A stretch of 18,597 nt of DNA from BQJD01 sp964350265 (lineage in GTDB: Bacteria > Pseudomonadota > Gammaproteobacteria > Arenicellales > CAJQKF01), in the NCBI GenBank assembly GCA_964350265.1, contig CAYGJZ010000080.1, positions 1-18,597 of the forward strand, read 5' to 3'. Made by a program: the position numbers and the translations under genes. Under the pieces are notes generated by a model that did no database searches, had not been told where the DNA came from, and saw only the letters and a program-made list of their open reading frames with translations. This document shows, piece by piece, positions 1 through 6,241 of this stretch. Numbering within the stretch: the stretch's first letter is position 1; every line of letters starts with the position of its first letter.

Positions 1-6
1 ACCCGG

Positions 7-891
7 TCAGCCGTTGAACCGGACCTGGCCGAAAGCGGACACGTCGTAGCCGCCAAGACCCTCGGCGCGCAGGCGGAAGGTGCGCGTGGTGCAGAAGCGG
101 GCGAAGGCCTGGAAGGCCGGCTCGAACCAGGCGCGGCGGTCCACCAGCAGGTCGAAGCGTTCGCGCAGCAGCGGCACGAAGCCGAGCCGGTACTGCCTGG
201 CCAGGCTCATCAGGCCCAGTGCCACGTCGGCATCGCCGTTGAGCACCGCGGTGGCCGAGTCGGTCTCGGTGTGGGCGGTGTCGGTGAAGTGGATTTCGTC
301 GGCGTGGATGCCGGCGGCGTCGAGCAGCTGCAGCAGCAGGATCTGGCTGCCGGCATCGGCCTGGCGCGGCACTACCCGGCGACCGCGCAGGTCGTCGATG
401 CCCGCCACCTTGTCATCCGCGTCGGGGTTGAAGATCAGGCCACGCTCGCGCCAGCAGAATTCCACCAGCACCACCGGCTGTCCGGCGAACTGCCGCGACA
501 CCGTGGGGATGTTCCACTCGTCGCTGTCCGGATCGGACAGGTGAATGGCTGCCGCCATGCCGTCGCCGGCGGCGAAGCGCTTCAAGCCGTCCATGCTGCC
601 GTCGAAGAAACTGGCGAGGCCGCAGCCGGAGGCCTTCAATGCCCAGTCGAGCAGCGGGTCGTGGCTGCCGAGCATGACATCCGGCGGCGGCGCGGTGTGT
701 ACCGCGCTCAAGCCGTTGCCCTGCGCACCCAGCCAGGCCTCGACCTGGCGGCGCGGGAACAGCAGCTTGCCGGTGGCGCGTGTGCAGGGGACTTCGCCGG
801 ACGCGGCAAGGTCGTAGACCTTGCGCTCCTTGATGCGCAGCAGCTCGGCCAGCTCGCGGGTGGTCAGATACTCGGCGTCGAATCGCTTCAT
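7..891 (-). CDS. Excisionase-type HTH regulator with PBP-like sensor domain
   Basis: Protein of 294 residues, probably a cytoplasmic one-component transcription factor. Residues 8-54 form a MerR/excisionase-like helix-turn-helix (TTRELAELL...RKVYDLAASGEVP...FPRRQVEAWL). Residues about 70-290 resemble the periplasmic-binding-protein-like domain often fused to this HTH (COG1910, related to molybdate-binding proteins); the stretch DLRGRRVVPRQADAGSQILL around 167-186 is the expected ligand-loop region. There is no signal peptide, so the ligand would be sensed inside the cell. The frame stays open upstream to 1134, but the HTH fold begins right after the ATG at 891, which has a GGGGAGG sequence about 13 bases upstream, so I start there. 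It is divergent from the sulfotransferase gene at 1017. Molybdate or tungstate is the family's usual ligand guess; the ligand here is unknown. Confidence 0.85.
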   Translation of the reverse strand: MKRFDAEYLTTRELAELLRIKERKVYDLAASGEVPCTRATGKLLFPRRQVEAWLGAQGNGLSAVHTAPPPDVMLGSHDPLLDWALKASGCGLASFFDGSMDGLKRFAAGDGMAAAIHLSDPDSDEWNIPTVSRQFAGQPVVLVEFCWRERGLIFNPDADDKVAGIDDLRGRRVVPRQADAGSQILLLQLLDAAGIHADEIHFTDTAHTETDSATAVLNGDADVALGLMSLARQYRLGFVPLLRERFDLLVDRRAWFEPAFQAFARFCTTRTFRLRAEGLGGYDVSAFGQVRFNG

Positions 892-950
892 GGCCCAATC
901 ATAACCTCCCCGGCACCGGGTCGCGTATCCGTTCTCGCGCCTGTCGCTGC

Positions 951-980
951 TGGGCATGGCCGCGGACGGGCGTGTATAGT
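951..980 (+). promoter_or_regulatory. Possible sigma-70 promoter of the sulfotransferase gene
   Basis: A TATAGT hexamer at 975-980 matches the -10 box also seen before cobS (5455-5460). The best -35 candidate is TGGGCA at 951-956 with an 18-base spacer, which is a weak match. Transcription would start near 987, about 30 bases before the ATG at 1017. It lies in the 125-base divergent spacer next to the HTH regulator, so it may be that regulator's target. No clear operator dyad was seen. Confidence 0.35.
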
Positions 981-1016
981 GCGGCCGAACCCGACCCTGG
1001 AGCCTTGCCCGCGCCG

Positions 1017-1859
1017 ATGAAAAGAAAACTGGTCTGTGTTTCCGGACTGCCGCGTGCCGGGTCGACCCTGCTGTGCCAGCTGCTGGCACAGCATCCGCAG
1101 ATCCACAGCCCGGGGCACAGCTCGCCGCTGGCATCGCTGCTCAACGACATCCGTCACCGGGTCAGCGACAACGAGTTCTTCCTCGCCCAGCTCGACGTCG
1201 ACTTCGACGCCACCTATGGTCGCCTGGTGGATGCCTACCGCGGCTTCATCGACGGCTGGTTCCAACGTGCCGACGCCGACGTGGTGGTGGACAAGAACCG
1301 TGGCTGGCTGGCCATGGTGGAAACCCTCGAAGCCCTGCACCCGGACTTCATGATCCTGGTCTGCGTGCGCGAGCTCGGCCAGGTCTTCGGCTCCATCGAG
1401 GCGCAGCATCAGCGTACCCGCCTGATCGACTTTCCCGACCATATCGACGCGCACAATCCCTTCGTGCGCGCCGACCGCCTGTTCGGTCGTGCCGGCATCG
1501 TCGGCGGGCCGCTTGGCTCCATCGAGTACGTGCGCCAGATCAAGGATCCGGCCATCCAGGACCGCATTCTCTACGTTCCCTACGAGTACCTGGTCGACAA
1601 CGTGGTCGAGGGCATGCAGGAGATCTACGCCAAGCTCGGCGTCACGCCGCTGGCGGTGGACCCCGAGAACCTCGCCGTGACGCCCCACGAAAGCGACAGC
1701 CACTACCGCTTCAAGTACCGCCACGAAACCCACCGCGCGCTGGTGCCCCCCCCGCGACACGAGATCCTGCCCGGCATCGAGGCCTCGCTGCGCAACCGCT
1801 TCAAGTGGTACTACCAGGCCTTCTACCCCGACGAGCCGGCGGCTTCCGCGAAGACCTGA
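1017..1859 (+). CDS. Sulfotransferase family protein (PAPS-dependent)
   Basis: Protein of 280 residues. The N-terminus carries the 5'-phosphosulfate-binding loop of sulfotransferases (SGLPRAGSTLL, residues 9-19) directly after the first beta strand. VRELGQVFGSIEAQHQR, about residues 115-131, fits the 3'-phosphate-binding strand and helix. The family transfers sulfate from PAPS to a small molecule, sugar or protein tyrosine; the acceptor cannot be told from sequence. An upstream in-frame GTG at 972 overlaps the likely -10 box, so the ATG at 1017 just before the conserved fold is preferred, although no good Shine-Dalgarno precedes it. A run of eight C residues at 1746-1753 (Pro-Pro-Pro) lies inside the gene; the frame is intact here. 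It converges on ileS with 44 bases between stops. Confidence 0.85.
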   Translation: MKRKLVCVSGLPRAGSTLLCQLLAQHPQIHSPGHSSPLASLLNDIRHRVSDNEFFLAQLDVDFDATYGRLVDAYRGFIDGWFQRADADVVVDKNRGWLAMVETLEALHPDFMILVCVRELGQVFGSIEAQHQRTRLIDFPDHIDAHNPFVRADRLFGRAGIVGGPLGSIEYVRQIKDPAIQDRILYVPYEYLVDNVVEGMQEIYAKLGVTPLAVDPENLAVTPHESDSHYRFKYRHETHRALVPPPRHEILPGIEASLRNRFKWYYQAFYPDEPAASAKT

Positions 1860-1903
1860 CGGCGCGTGCCCGCCGTCCGCGCCGGGCCGGTCGCAGCGTG
1901 GCC

Positions 1904-4900
1904 TCAGGCCCGCGCCAGGTGAATGGTCCAGCGGTCGTCCTCGAGTTCGCGTTCGGCGGTGAAACTGCCGGTGAACGCGGCGTCGCCCCATGCGCTGGCC
2001 AGGGTCTCGTTCATCAGGTAGTCGCGGAAGCCGGACAGGGCCTCGGCCACGCGGCCGTCGCCGTCCACCCGCAGCACGATGCGGTCGGACACTTCCAGCC
2101 CGGCCTGCTTGCGCGCATCCTGCACCGTGCGCACCAGCTCGCGCGCCACCCCTTCCACCTTGAGCGCTTCGTCGAGCCGCGTGTCCAGGCCGACCAGGAA
2201 GCCATCCTCCTCGGCGCAGGCGAAGCCGGCCGCCGACTCGGTCTCCACCAGCACGTCGTCGGCGGCGAAGGACAGCACCTGGCCGTCCACCTCGAGGGGG
2301 AAGTCCTCGCCGTTGGCATGGGCGCGTACCAGCGCGGCCCCATCGCAGTCGGCCAGTGCCTGGCGAATGGCCGGCACCATGCGGCCGTAGCGCTTGCCGA
2401 GTTCGGGCAGCTTCGGCTTCACCCGGTATGCCAGCAGCGCGGCATCGGGCTCGACGAACTCGATGGACTTGACGTTGAGCTCGTCGAGCACCTGCTCCTC
2501 GTGCCGGCGCGCGGCGTCGCGCGAGGCGTCGTCGGGCACGCGCAGCATCAACCGCGACAGTGGCTGGCGCACGCGCACCTTGCTGGCTTCCCGCGCGGTG
2601 CGGCCGAGGCCGACGATGCGCTGCACGACGTCGAAGTCGGCGAGCAGGGTGTCGTCGATCAAGGCCGGATCGGCAACCGGCCAGCCGGTCATGTGCACCG
2701 ACAACGGCGCCTCCGGGTGGTTGCCTCGCACCAGGTTCTGGTAGATGTCCTCGGCCAGGAAGGGCATGAACGGCGCCACCAGCCGATGGGCCGTCTCCAG
2801 GCATTCGTACAGCGTGCAGTAGGCGGCCTGCTTGTCGTCACCGGACTCGGCCTTCCAGAAGCGGCGGCGGTTGCGCCGCACGTACCAGTTGGACAACTGG
2901 TCGACGAAGGACTCGATGGCGCGTCCCGCGCCCTGGGCGTCGTAGGCATCCATGGCGGCGGTGGCGTCGGCAATGGTCCGGTGCATCAGCGCGATGATCC
3001 ATCGATCGATCTGCGGTCGTTCCGCCAGCGGCACCTGCCGCGACAGGTCGACATGGTCCAGCCGCGCATACAGGACGAAGAAGGCATAGGTGTTCCAGAA
3101 GGTGTTGACGAAGGACGCCGCCACCTCGGCAACGATGTTCACCGAGATGCGCTTCTGCGACTCCGGCGCCAGCCGGGCGAGGAAGTACCAGCGCAGCGGG
3201 TCGGCGCCGATGGTGTCGAAGACATCGTAGGGATTGACGATGTTGCCCTTGGACTTCGACATCTTCTTGCCATGCTCGTCGACGATGTGCGAGAGACATA
3301 CGCAATTGCGATAGGCGACGTTGTCGGACACCAGCGTGGCGATGGCATGCAGGGTGTAGAACCAGCCCCGTGTCTGGTCGATGGCCTCGCAGATGTAGTC
3401 GGCCGGGAAGTGCCGTTCGAACACCTCCTGGTTCTCGAACGGGTAGTGCCACTGGGCATAGGACATGGCGCCGGAGTCGAACCAGCAGTCGATCACCTCC
3501 GGCACGCGGCGGTACTCGCGACCATCCACGGTGAAGGTGATCTCGTCCACCGCCGGGCGGTGCAGGTCGAGCGCGTCGAGGCTGCGTCCGCACAGCGTCT
3601 CGAGCTCGGCCAGCGAACCGATGCAGCGGTAGTCGCCCTCGCCGTCGGTCCACACCGGCAGCGGTGTGCCCCAGAAGCGTTCGCGCGACAGCGCCCAGTC
3701 GATGTTGTTCTCCAGCCAGTTGCCGAAGCGGCCGTCGCGGATGGTTTCCGGTACCCAGTTGATGGTGCGGTTCAGCGCCACCATGCGCTCGGCCACCTCG
3801 GTGGTGCGGATGTACCAGGCCTCCTTGGCGTAGTAGATGAGCGGATCGCCGGTGCGCCAGCCGAAGGGATAGTTGTGCAGCACGGTGTCGGCGCGGAACA
3901 GGTCGCCGCGTTCGCGCAGCAACTCGATGATGACCGGGTCGGCGTCCTTGAAGAAGAGACCCGCCACCGGCTTCACCGCCTCGACGAAGCAGCCGTCGAG
4001 ACCGACGCCGTGGACCACCGGCAGGCCGTGGGCCTGGCCGAGGGCAAGGTCGTCGACGCCGTAGGCGGGCGCGATGTGCACGATGCCGGTGCCGTCGGTG
4101 GTGCTGACGAAGTCGCCGGCCAGCACCCGGCAGATGTCGCCGTCGGCGGGCAGGTGGTCGAACAGCCGCTGGTAGCGCAGGCCGACCAGTTCCGCGCCCT
4201 TGACCTTGCGCACCACGTCCAGCGGCCCGTCGCCGAGCACCTCGGTGGCCAGTGCCTCGGCGACGATGAGGGTCTCCTCGCCCCGGCGCACGTAGAGGTA
4301 GTCGATCTCCTCGCCCACCGCCAGCGCCAGGTTCGATGGCAGGGTCCACGGCGTGGTGGTCCAGACCAGGAAGGCGGTGTCGTCCTGGTCGAGCAGGCGG
4401 AAGCGCACCGTCACCGACGGGTCCTCGACCTCCTTGTAGCCCTGCGCCACCTCGTGGGAAGACAGCGTCGCGCCGATGCGCGGGTCGTAGGGCACCACCT
4501 TGTAGCCGGTGTAGATGAGGTCCTTGTCCCAGATCACCTTGAGCAGGTTCCACACCGACTCGATGTACTGGTTGTCGAGGGTGTAGTAGGCCTCGTCCAT
4601 GTTGACCCAGAACCCCATGCGCTCGGTCATCTTCTCCCAGTCGCCGATGTAGCGCATCACCGACTCGCGACAGCGACGGGTGAACTCGGCCACGCCGACC
4701 TTCTCCTCGATCTCCTTCTTGTCGAAGATGCCGAGTTCCTTCTCGATCTCGTGTTCCACCGGCAGGCCATGGGTATCCCAGCCGGCCTTGCGCGGCACGT
4801 GGTAGCCGCGCATGGTCTTGTAGCGCGGGTAGATGTCCTTGAAGCTGCGCGCCAGCACGTGGTGAATGCCGGGGCGGCCGTTGGCGGTGGGCGGGCCTTC

Positions 4901-5035
4901 GTTGAAGGTGAACAGCGTGCGGCCCTCGCTCATGGCCAGCGAGGCATTGAACACGTCGTGCTCGCGCCAGAATTCGAGGATGCGTTGTTCCAGGGTCGGG
5001 CCGTCGTAGCGCCCGGTCACGTTTTGCAAAGGCAT
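1904..5035 (-). CDS. ileS: Isoleucyl-tRNA synthetase, type 2 (IleRS2), altered HIGH motif
   Basis: Protein of 1043 residues that charges tRNA-Ile with isoleucine in the cytoplasm. It is clearly class Ia: the nucleotide-binding region FNEGPPTANGRP (44-55) is followed by GIHH at 56-59 in the HIGH position; GWDTHGLPVE lies at 85-94. The CP1 editing domain spans roughly 200-410, with WTTTPWTLPSN (225-235) and GTGIVHIAPAYGVDD (315-329). WFDSGAMSYAQW is at 518-529, DQTRGWFYT at 553-561, and KMSKS at 591-595. Length, N-terminal signature and the lack of the bacterial C-terminal zinc cysteines place it with eukaryote-like IleRS2, the mupirocin-resistant type. The HIGH tetrad is normally HxGH; here its first and third residues are exchanged. 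GGAG at 5050-5047 lies 11 bases before the ATG. It is preceded by a T-box leader, and no ribF, lspA or ispH, the usual proteobacterial ileS neighbours, is nearby. It may be the only or a second ileS. Confidence 0.98.
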   Translation of the reverse strand: MPLQNVTGRYDGPTLEQRILEFWREHDVFNASLAMSEGRTLFTFNEGPPTANGRPGIHHVLARSFKDIYPRYKTMRGYHVPRKAGWDTHGLPVEHEIEKELGIFDKKEIEEKVGVAEFTRRCRESVMRYIGDWEKMTERMGFWVNMDEAYYTLDNQYIESVWNLLKVIWDKDLIYTGYKVVPYDPRIGATLSSHEVAQGYKEVEDPSVTVRFRLLDQDDTAFLVWTTTPWTLPSNLALAVGEEIDYLYVRRGEETLIVAEALATEVLGDGPLDVVRKVKGAELVGLRYQRLFDHLPADGDICRVLAGDFVSTTDGTGIVHIAPAYGVDDLALGQAHGLPVVHGVGLDGCFVEAVKPVAGLFFKDADPVIIELLRERGDLFRADTVLHNYPFGWRTGDPLIYYAKEAWYIRTTEVAERMVALNRTINWVPETIRDGRFGNWLENNIDWALSRERFWGTPLPVWTDGEGDYRCIGSLAELETLCGRSLDALDLHRPAVDEITFTVDGREYRRVPEVIDCWFDSGAMSYAQWHYPFENQEVFERHFPADYICEAIDQTRGWFYTLHAIATLVSDNVAYRNCVCLSHIVDEHGKKMSKSKGNIVNPYDVFDTIGADPLRWYFLARLAPESQKRISVNIVAEVAASFVNTFWNTYAFFVLYARLDHVDLSRQVPLAERPQIDRWIIALMHRTIADATAAMDAYDAQGAGRAIESFVDQLSNWYVRRNRRRFWKAESGDDKQAAYCTLYECLETAHRLVAPFMPFLAEDIYQNLVRGNHPEAPLSVHMTGWPVADPALIDDTLLADFDVVQRIVGLGRTAREASKVRVRQPLSRLMLRVPDDASRDAARRHEEQVLDELNVKSIEFVEPDAALLAYRVKPKLPELGKRYGRMVPAIRQALADCDGAALVRAHANGEDFPLEVDGQVLSFAADDVLVETESAAGFACAEEDGFLVGLDTRLDEALKVEGVARELVRTVQDARKQAGLEVSDRIVLRVDGDGRVAEALSGFRDYLMNETLASAWGDAAFTGSFTAERELEDDRWTIHLARA

Positions 5036-5065
5036 CGGCTTGCCGGCTCCATCAGGCGGGCCCGG

Positions 5066-5115
5066 AAAAAGAAAAGCCCCGGGCGTCGCGGTCAGTGTTT
5101 AGCGACACCCGGGGC
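5066..5115 (-). terminator. T-box intrinsic terminator (attenuator) of ileS
   Basis: The 14-base arms 5115-5102 and 5089-5076 pair throughout (one U-G pair, otherwise Watson-Crick) around a 12-base loop (5101-5090). The U-tract UUUUCUUUUU (5075-5066) follows at once. It ends about 30 bases before the ileS start codon, and its upstream arm is shared with the antiterminator, so it is the OFF state of the riboswitch. Confidence 0.95.
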
Positions 5116-5140
5116 GAGGTTCTTTCGCGGTACCACCCGG
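5109..5140 (-). promoter_or_regulatory. T-box antiterminator helix
   Basis: Minus-strand RNA forms helix A1 from CCGGG (5140-5136) with CCCGG (5113-5109), a seven-base bulge UGGUACC (5135-5129), and helix A2 from GCG (5128-5126) with CGC (5116-5114) around a nine-base loop. UGGU in the bulge can pair with the ACCA end of uncharged tRNA-Ile. The 3' strand of this structure overlaps the 5' arm of the terminator (5115-5102), so the two folds exclude each other, as expected for a T-box switch. Confidence 0.93.
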
Positions 5141-5392
5141 TTTCGCCGTGCCCTCGCGGGTCGCGGCCTTTGCAGGTGACGCGCGCACGGGGCACGGTAT
5201 CACCTTGATCGGTTCACGCGGATCAGGCGGCCGGGCCTACTGGCCGTCGCCGTTTGCGCGGCAACGTGTTCGGTCGGCGGCTCCAGGGTGATATTCGCCG
5301 GGTTCCGGCCGGGGCTTGCACCATCCCCCGGTCGCTCGAATACGCGGATCGGCCCGGTTACTCGTCCCTATCAAAGCCTTCTAGCAGCGGGA

Positions 5393-5420
5393 ATTCTACC
5401 CGCTGGCGCGGGAAAAACAA
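5393..5420 (-). promoter_or_regulatory. Sigma-70 promoter of the T-box/ileS transcript
   Basis: On the minus strand, TTGTTT (5420-5415), a 16-base spacer and TAGAAT (5398-5393) make a good sigma-70 promoter. Transcription would begin near 5386, a few bases before Stem I of the T-box. It is back-to-back with the cobS promoter, with 12 bases between the two -35 boxes. Confidence 0.7.
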
Positions 5421-5432
5421 GATTCGCCGCTG

Positions 5433-5460
5433 TTGGCATCGGCGCCGTCGCCGGTATAGT
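5433..5460 (+). promoter_or_regulatory. Sigma-70 promoter of cobS and the downstream genes
   Basis: TTGGCA (5433-5438), a 16-base spacer and TATAGT (5455-5460) match sigma-70 consensus well. The start would be near 5467, leaving a leader of only about 24 bases before the cobS ATG. That is too short for a cobalamin riboswitch. Confidence 0.65.
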
Positions 5461-5490
5461 CTGTAGCGACCGACCGCAGATATCCGCAGC

Positions 5491-6213
5491 ATGCAGCACC
5501 CGTTCCTCGTCGCCCTGGCGTTTCTCACCACCTGTCCCGTGTACCTCCCGGCACCGCCCACCGCGGCCGAGGAGGGCGCCTCGCTGAACTGGTACGGCGT
5601 CGTCGGGCTGGGGCTGGGACTCGTGCTGGCGGCGCTGGCGCTGGTGCTCGGCGACCTCTCGCCGGGGCTGGCCGCCGCGCTGGTGCTGGTGGCCTGGGTG
5701 CTGGCCACCGGGGCCCTGCACCTGGACGGCCTCGGCGACTCGGCCGACGGCCTGTTCGCGGCCAGCCGCGAGCAGGCCTTCGCCATCATGCGCGATTCCC
5801 GCGCCGGCGCCATGGCGGTCACCGCCATCGTGCTGCTGCTGCTGGTCAAGTACGCCGCCCTGGTGAGCATTCTCGCGGCCGGCGATGGCTGGGCCCTGGT
5901 GGCGGCGCCGCTGGCCGCCCGTGCCGGCGTGCAGGCGCTGTTCCTGACCACCCCCTATGCCCGCGCCGACGGCATCGGTGCGGACATGGCCATGCACCTC
6001 GACCGCCAGCGCCTGCTCGTCGCCATCGTCATCGCGCTGGTGCTGGTGGCGCTGTGCATGGGCGCGTCCGCCTGGTTCGCGCTGCCGCTGCTGGCGGTGG
6101 TGTTCTGGTGGCTGCGCCGGATGATGATGCGCCGGCTGCTGGGCACCACCGGCGACAGCGCCGGCGCCCTGGTCGAGATCCTCGAGGCCGCCGTGCTGGT
6201 GCTGCTGTCCTGA
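5491..6213 (+). CDS. cobS: Adenosylcobinamide-GDP ribazoletransferase (cobalamin synthase)
   Basis: Integral membrane protein of 240 residues that joins adenosylcobinamide-GDP and alpha-ribazole (or its phosphate) to finish the nucleotide loop of cobalamin. The N-terminal pattern FLVALAFLTTCPV and the signature HLDGLGDSADGLFA (about 73-86), followed by the IMRDSRAGAMAV segment, are the CobS acidic metal-binding motifs. Several long hydrophobic stretches (about 30-50, 52-70, 108-130, 170-205) match its multi-pass topology. Length is usual for the family. The ATG at 5491 lies just downstream of a good promoter; no strong Shine-Dalgarno is visible. No cobU, cobT or cobC follows: the next gene, 28 bases on, is an alkaline-phosphatase-superfamily membrane protein, so this cobS is separated from other cobalamin genes within the window. 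Confidence 0.93.
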   Translation: MQHPFLVALAFLTTCPVYLPAPPTAAEEGASLNWYGVVGLGLGLVLAALALVLGDLSPGLAAALVLVAWVLATGALHLDGLGDSADGLFAASREQAFAIMRDSRAGAMAVTAIVLLLLVKYAALVSILAAGDGWALVAAPLAARAGVQALFLTTPYARADGIGADMAMHLDRQRLLVAIVIALVLVALCMGASAWFALPLLAVVFWWLRRMMMRRLLGTTGDSAGALVEILEAAVLVLLS

Positions 6214-6241
6214 GAGCCTCCCCTCGTCGGTCCCCGCCGGG

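Larger units (their letters stand above)
5066..5386 (-). promoter_or_regulatory. T-box riboswitch (isoleucine) in the ileS leader
   Basis: A leader RNA of about 320 nt that binds tRNA-Ile and lets transcription enter ileS when the tRNA is uncharged. Read on the minus strand, Stem I starts near 5378: GGCU (5378-5375) can pair with AGCC (5282-5279), and AGGG (5369-5366) with CCCU (5288-5285). GACGAGUA (5366-5359) fits the basal K-turn side. The AG-bulge-like GAGCGACC and the distal-loop signature GGUGCAAGCC follow. The specifier region reads GAAUAUCACC, placing the isoleucine codon AUC at 5292-5290. After a linker with a GGCCAGUAGGCC element come the conserved T-box sequence GGGUGGUACCGCG (5138-5126) and a terminator. 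The variable T-box base is U, matching the A73 discriminator of tRNA-Ile. The presence of a terminator makes it the transcriptional class. T-boxes are a hallmark of Firmicutes and are rare in Proteobacteria. Confidence 0.95.

Noticed and set aside
898..903. TATGAT as a -10 box for the HTH regulator, which would give a leaderless mRNA
   Set aside because: No -35-like hexamer at 16-18 bases and no extended -10; only a single hexamer match.
1861..1883. GGCGCG/CGCGCC hairpin between the sulfotransferase and ileS stops
   Set aside because: Six GC pairs with no U-tract; expected by chance at this GC content. Not called as a terminator.
888..2804. A minus-strand open frame of 638 codons continuing from the ileS 3' end across the sulfotransferase gene
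   Set aside because: Low-complexity Arg/Gly/Ala translation with no motif, while ileS and the sulfotransferase in other frames have strong family signatures.
1073..5179. A plus-strand open frame of about 1370 codons running through the sulfotransferase gene and antisense to ileS
   Set aside because: Its composition is the Arg/Ala/Gly/His-rich pattern of a high-GC shadow frame, with no domain signature. The opposite strand encodes an unmistakable IleRS.
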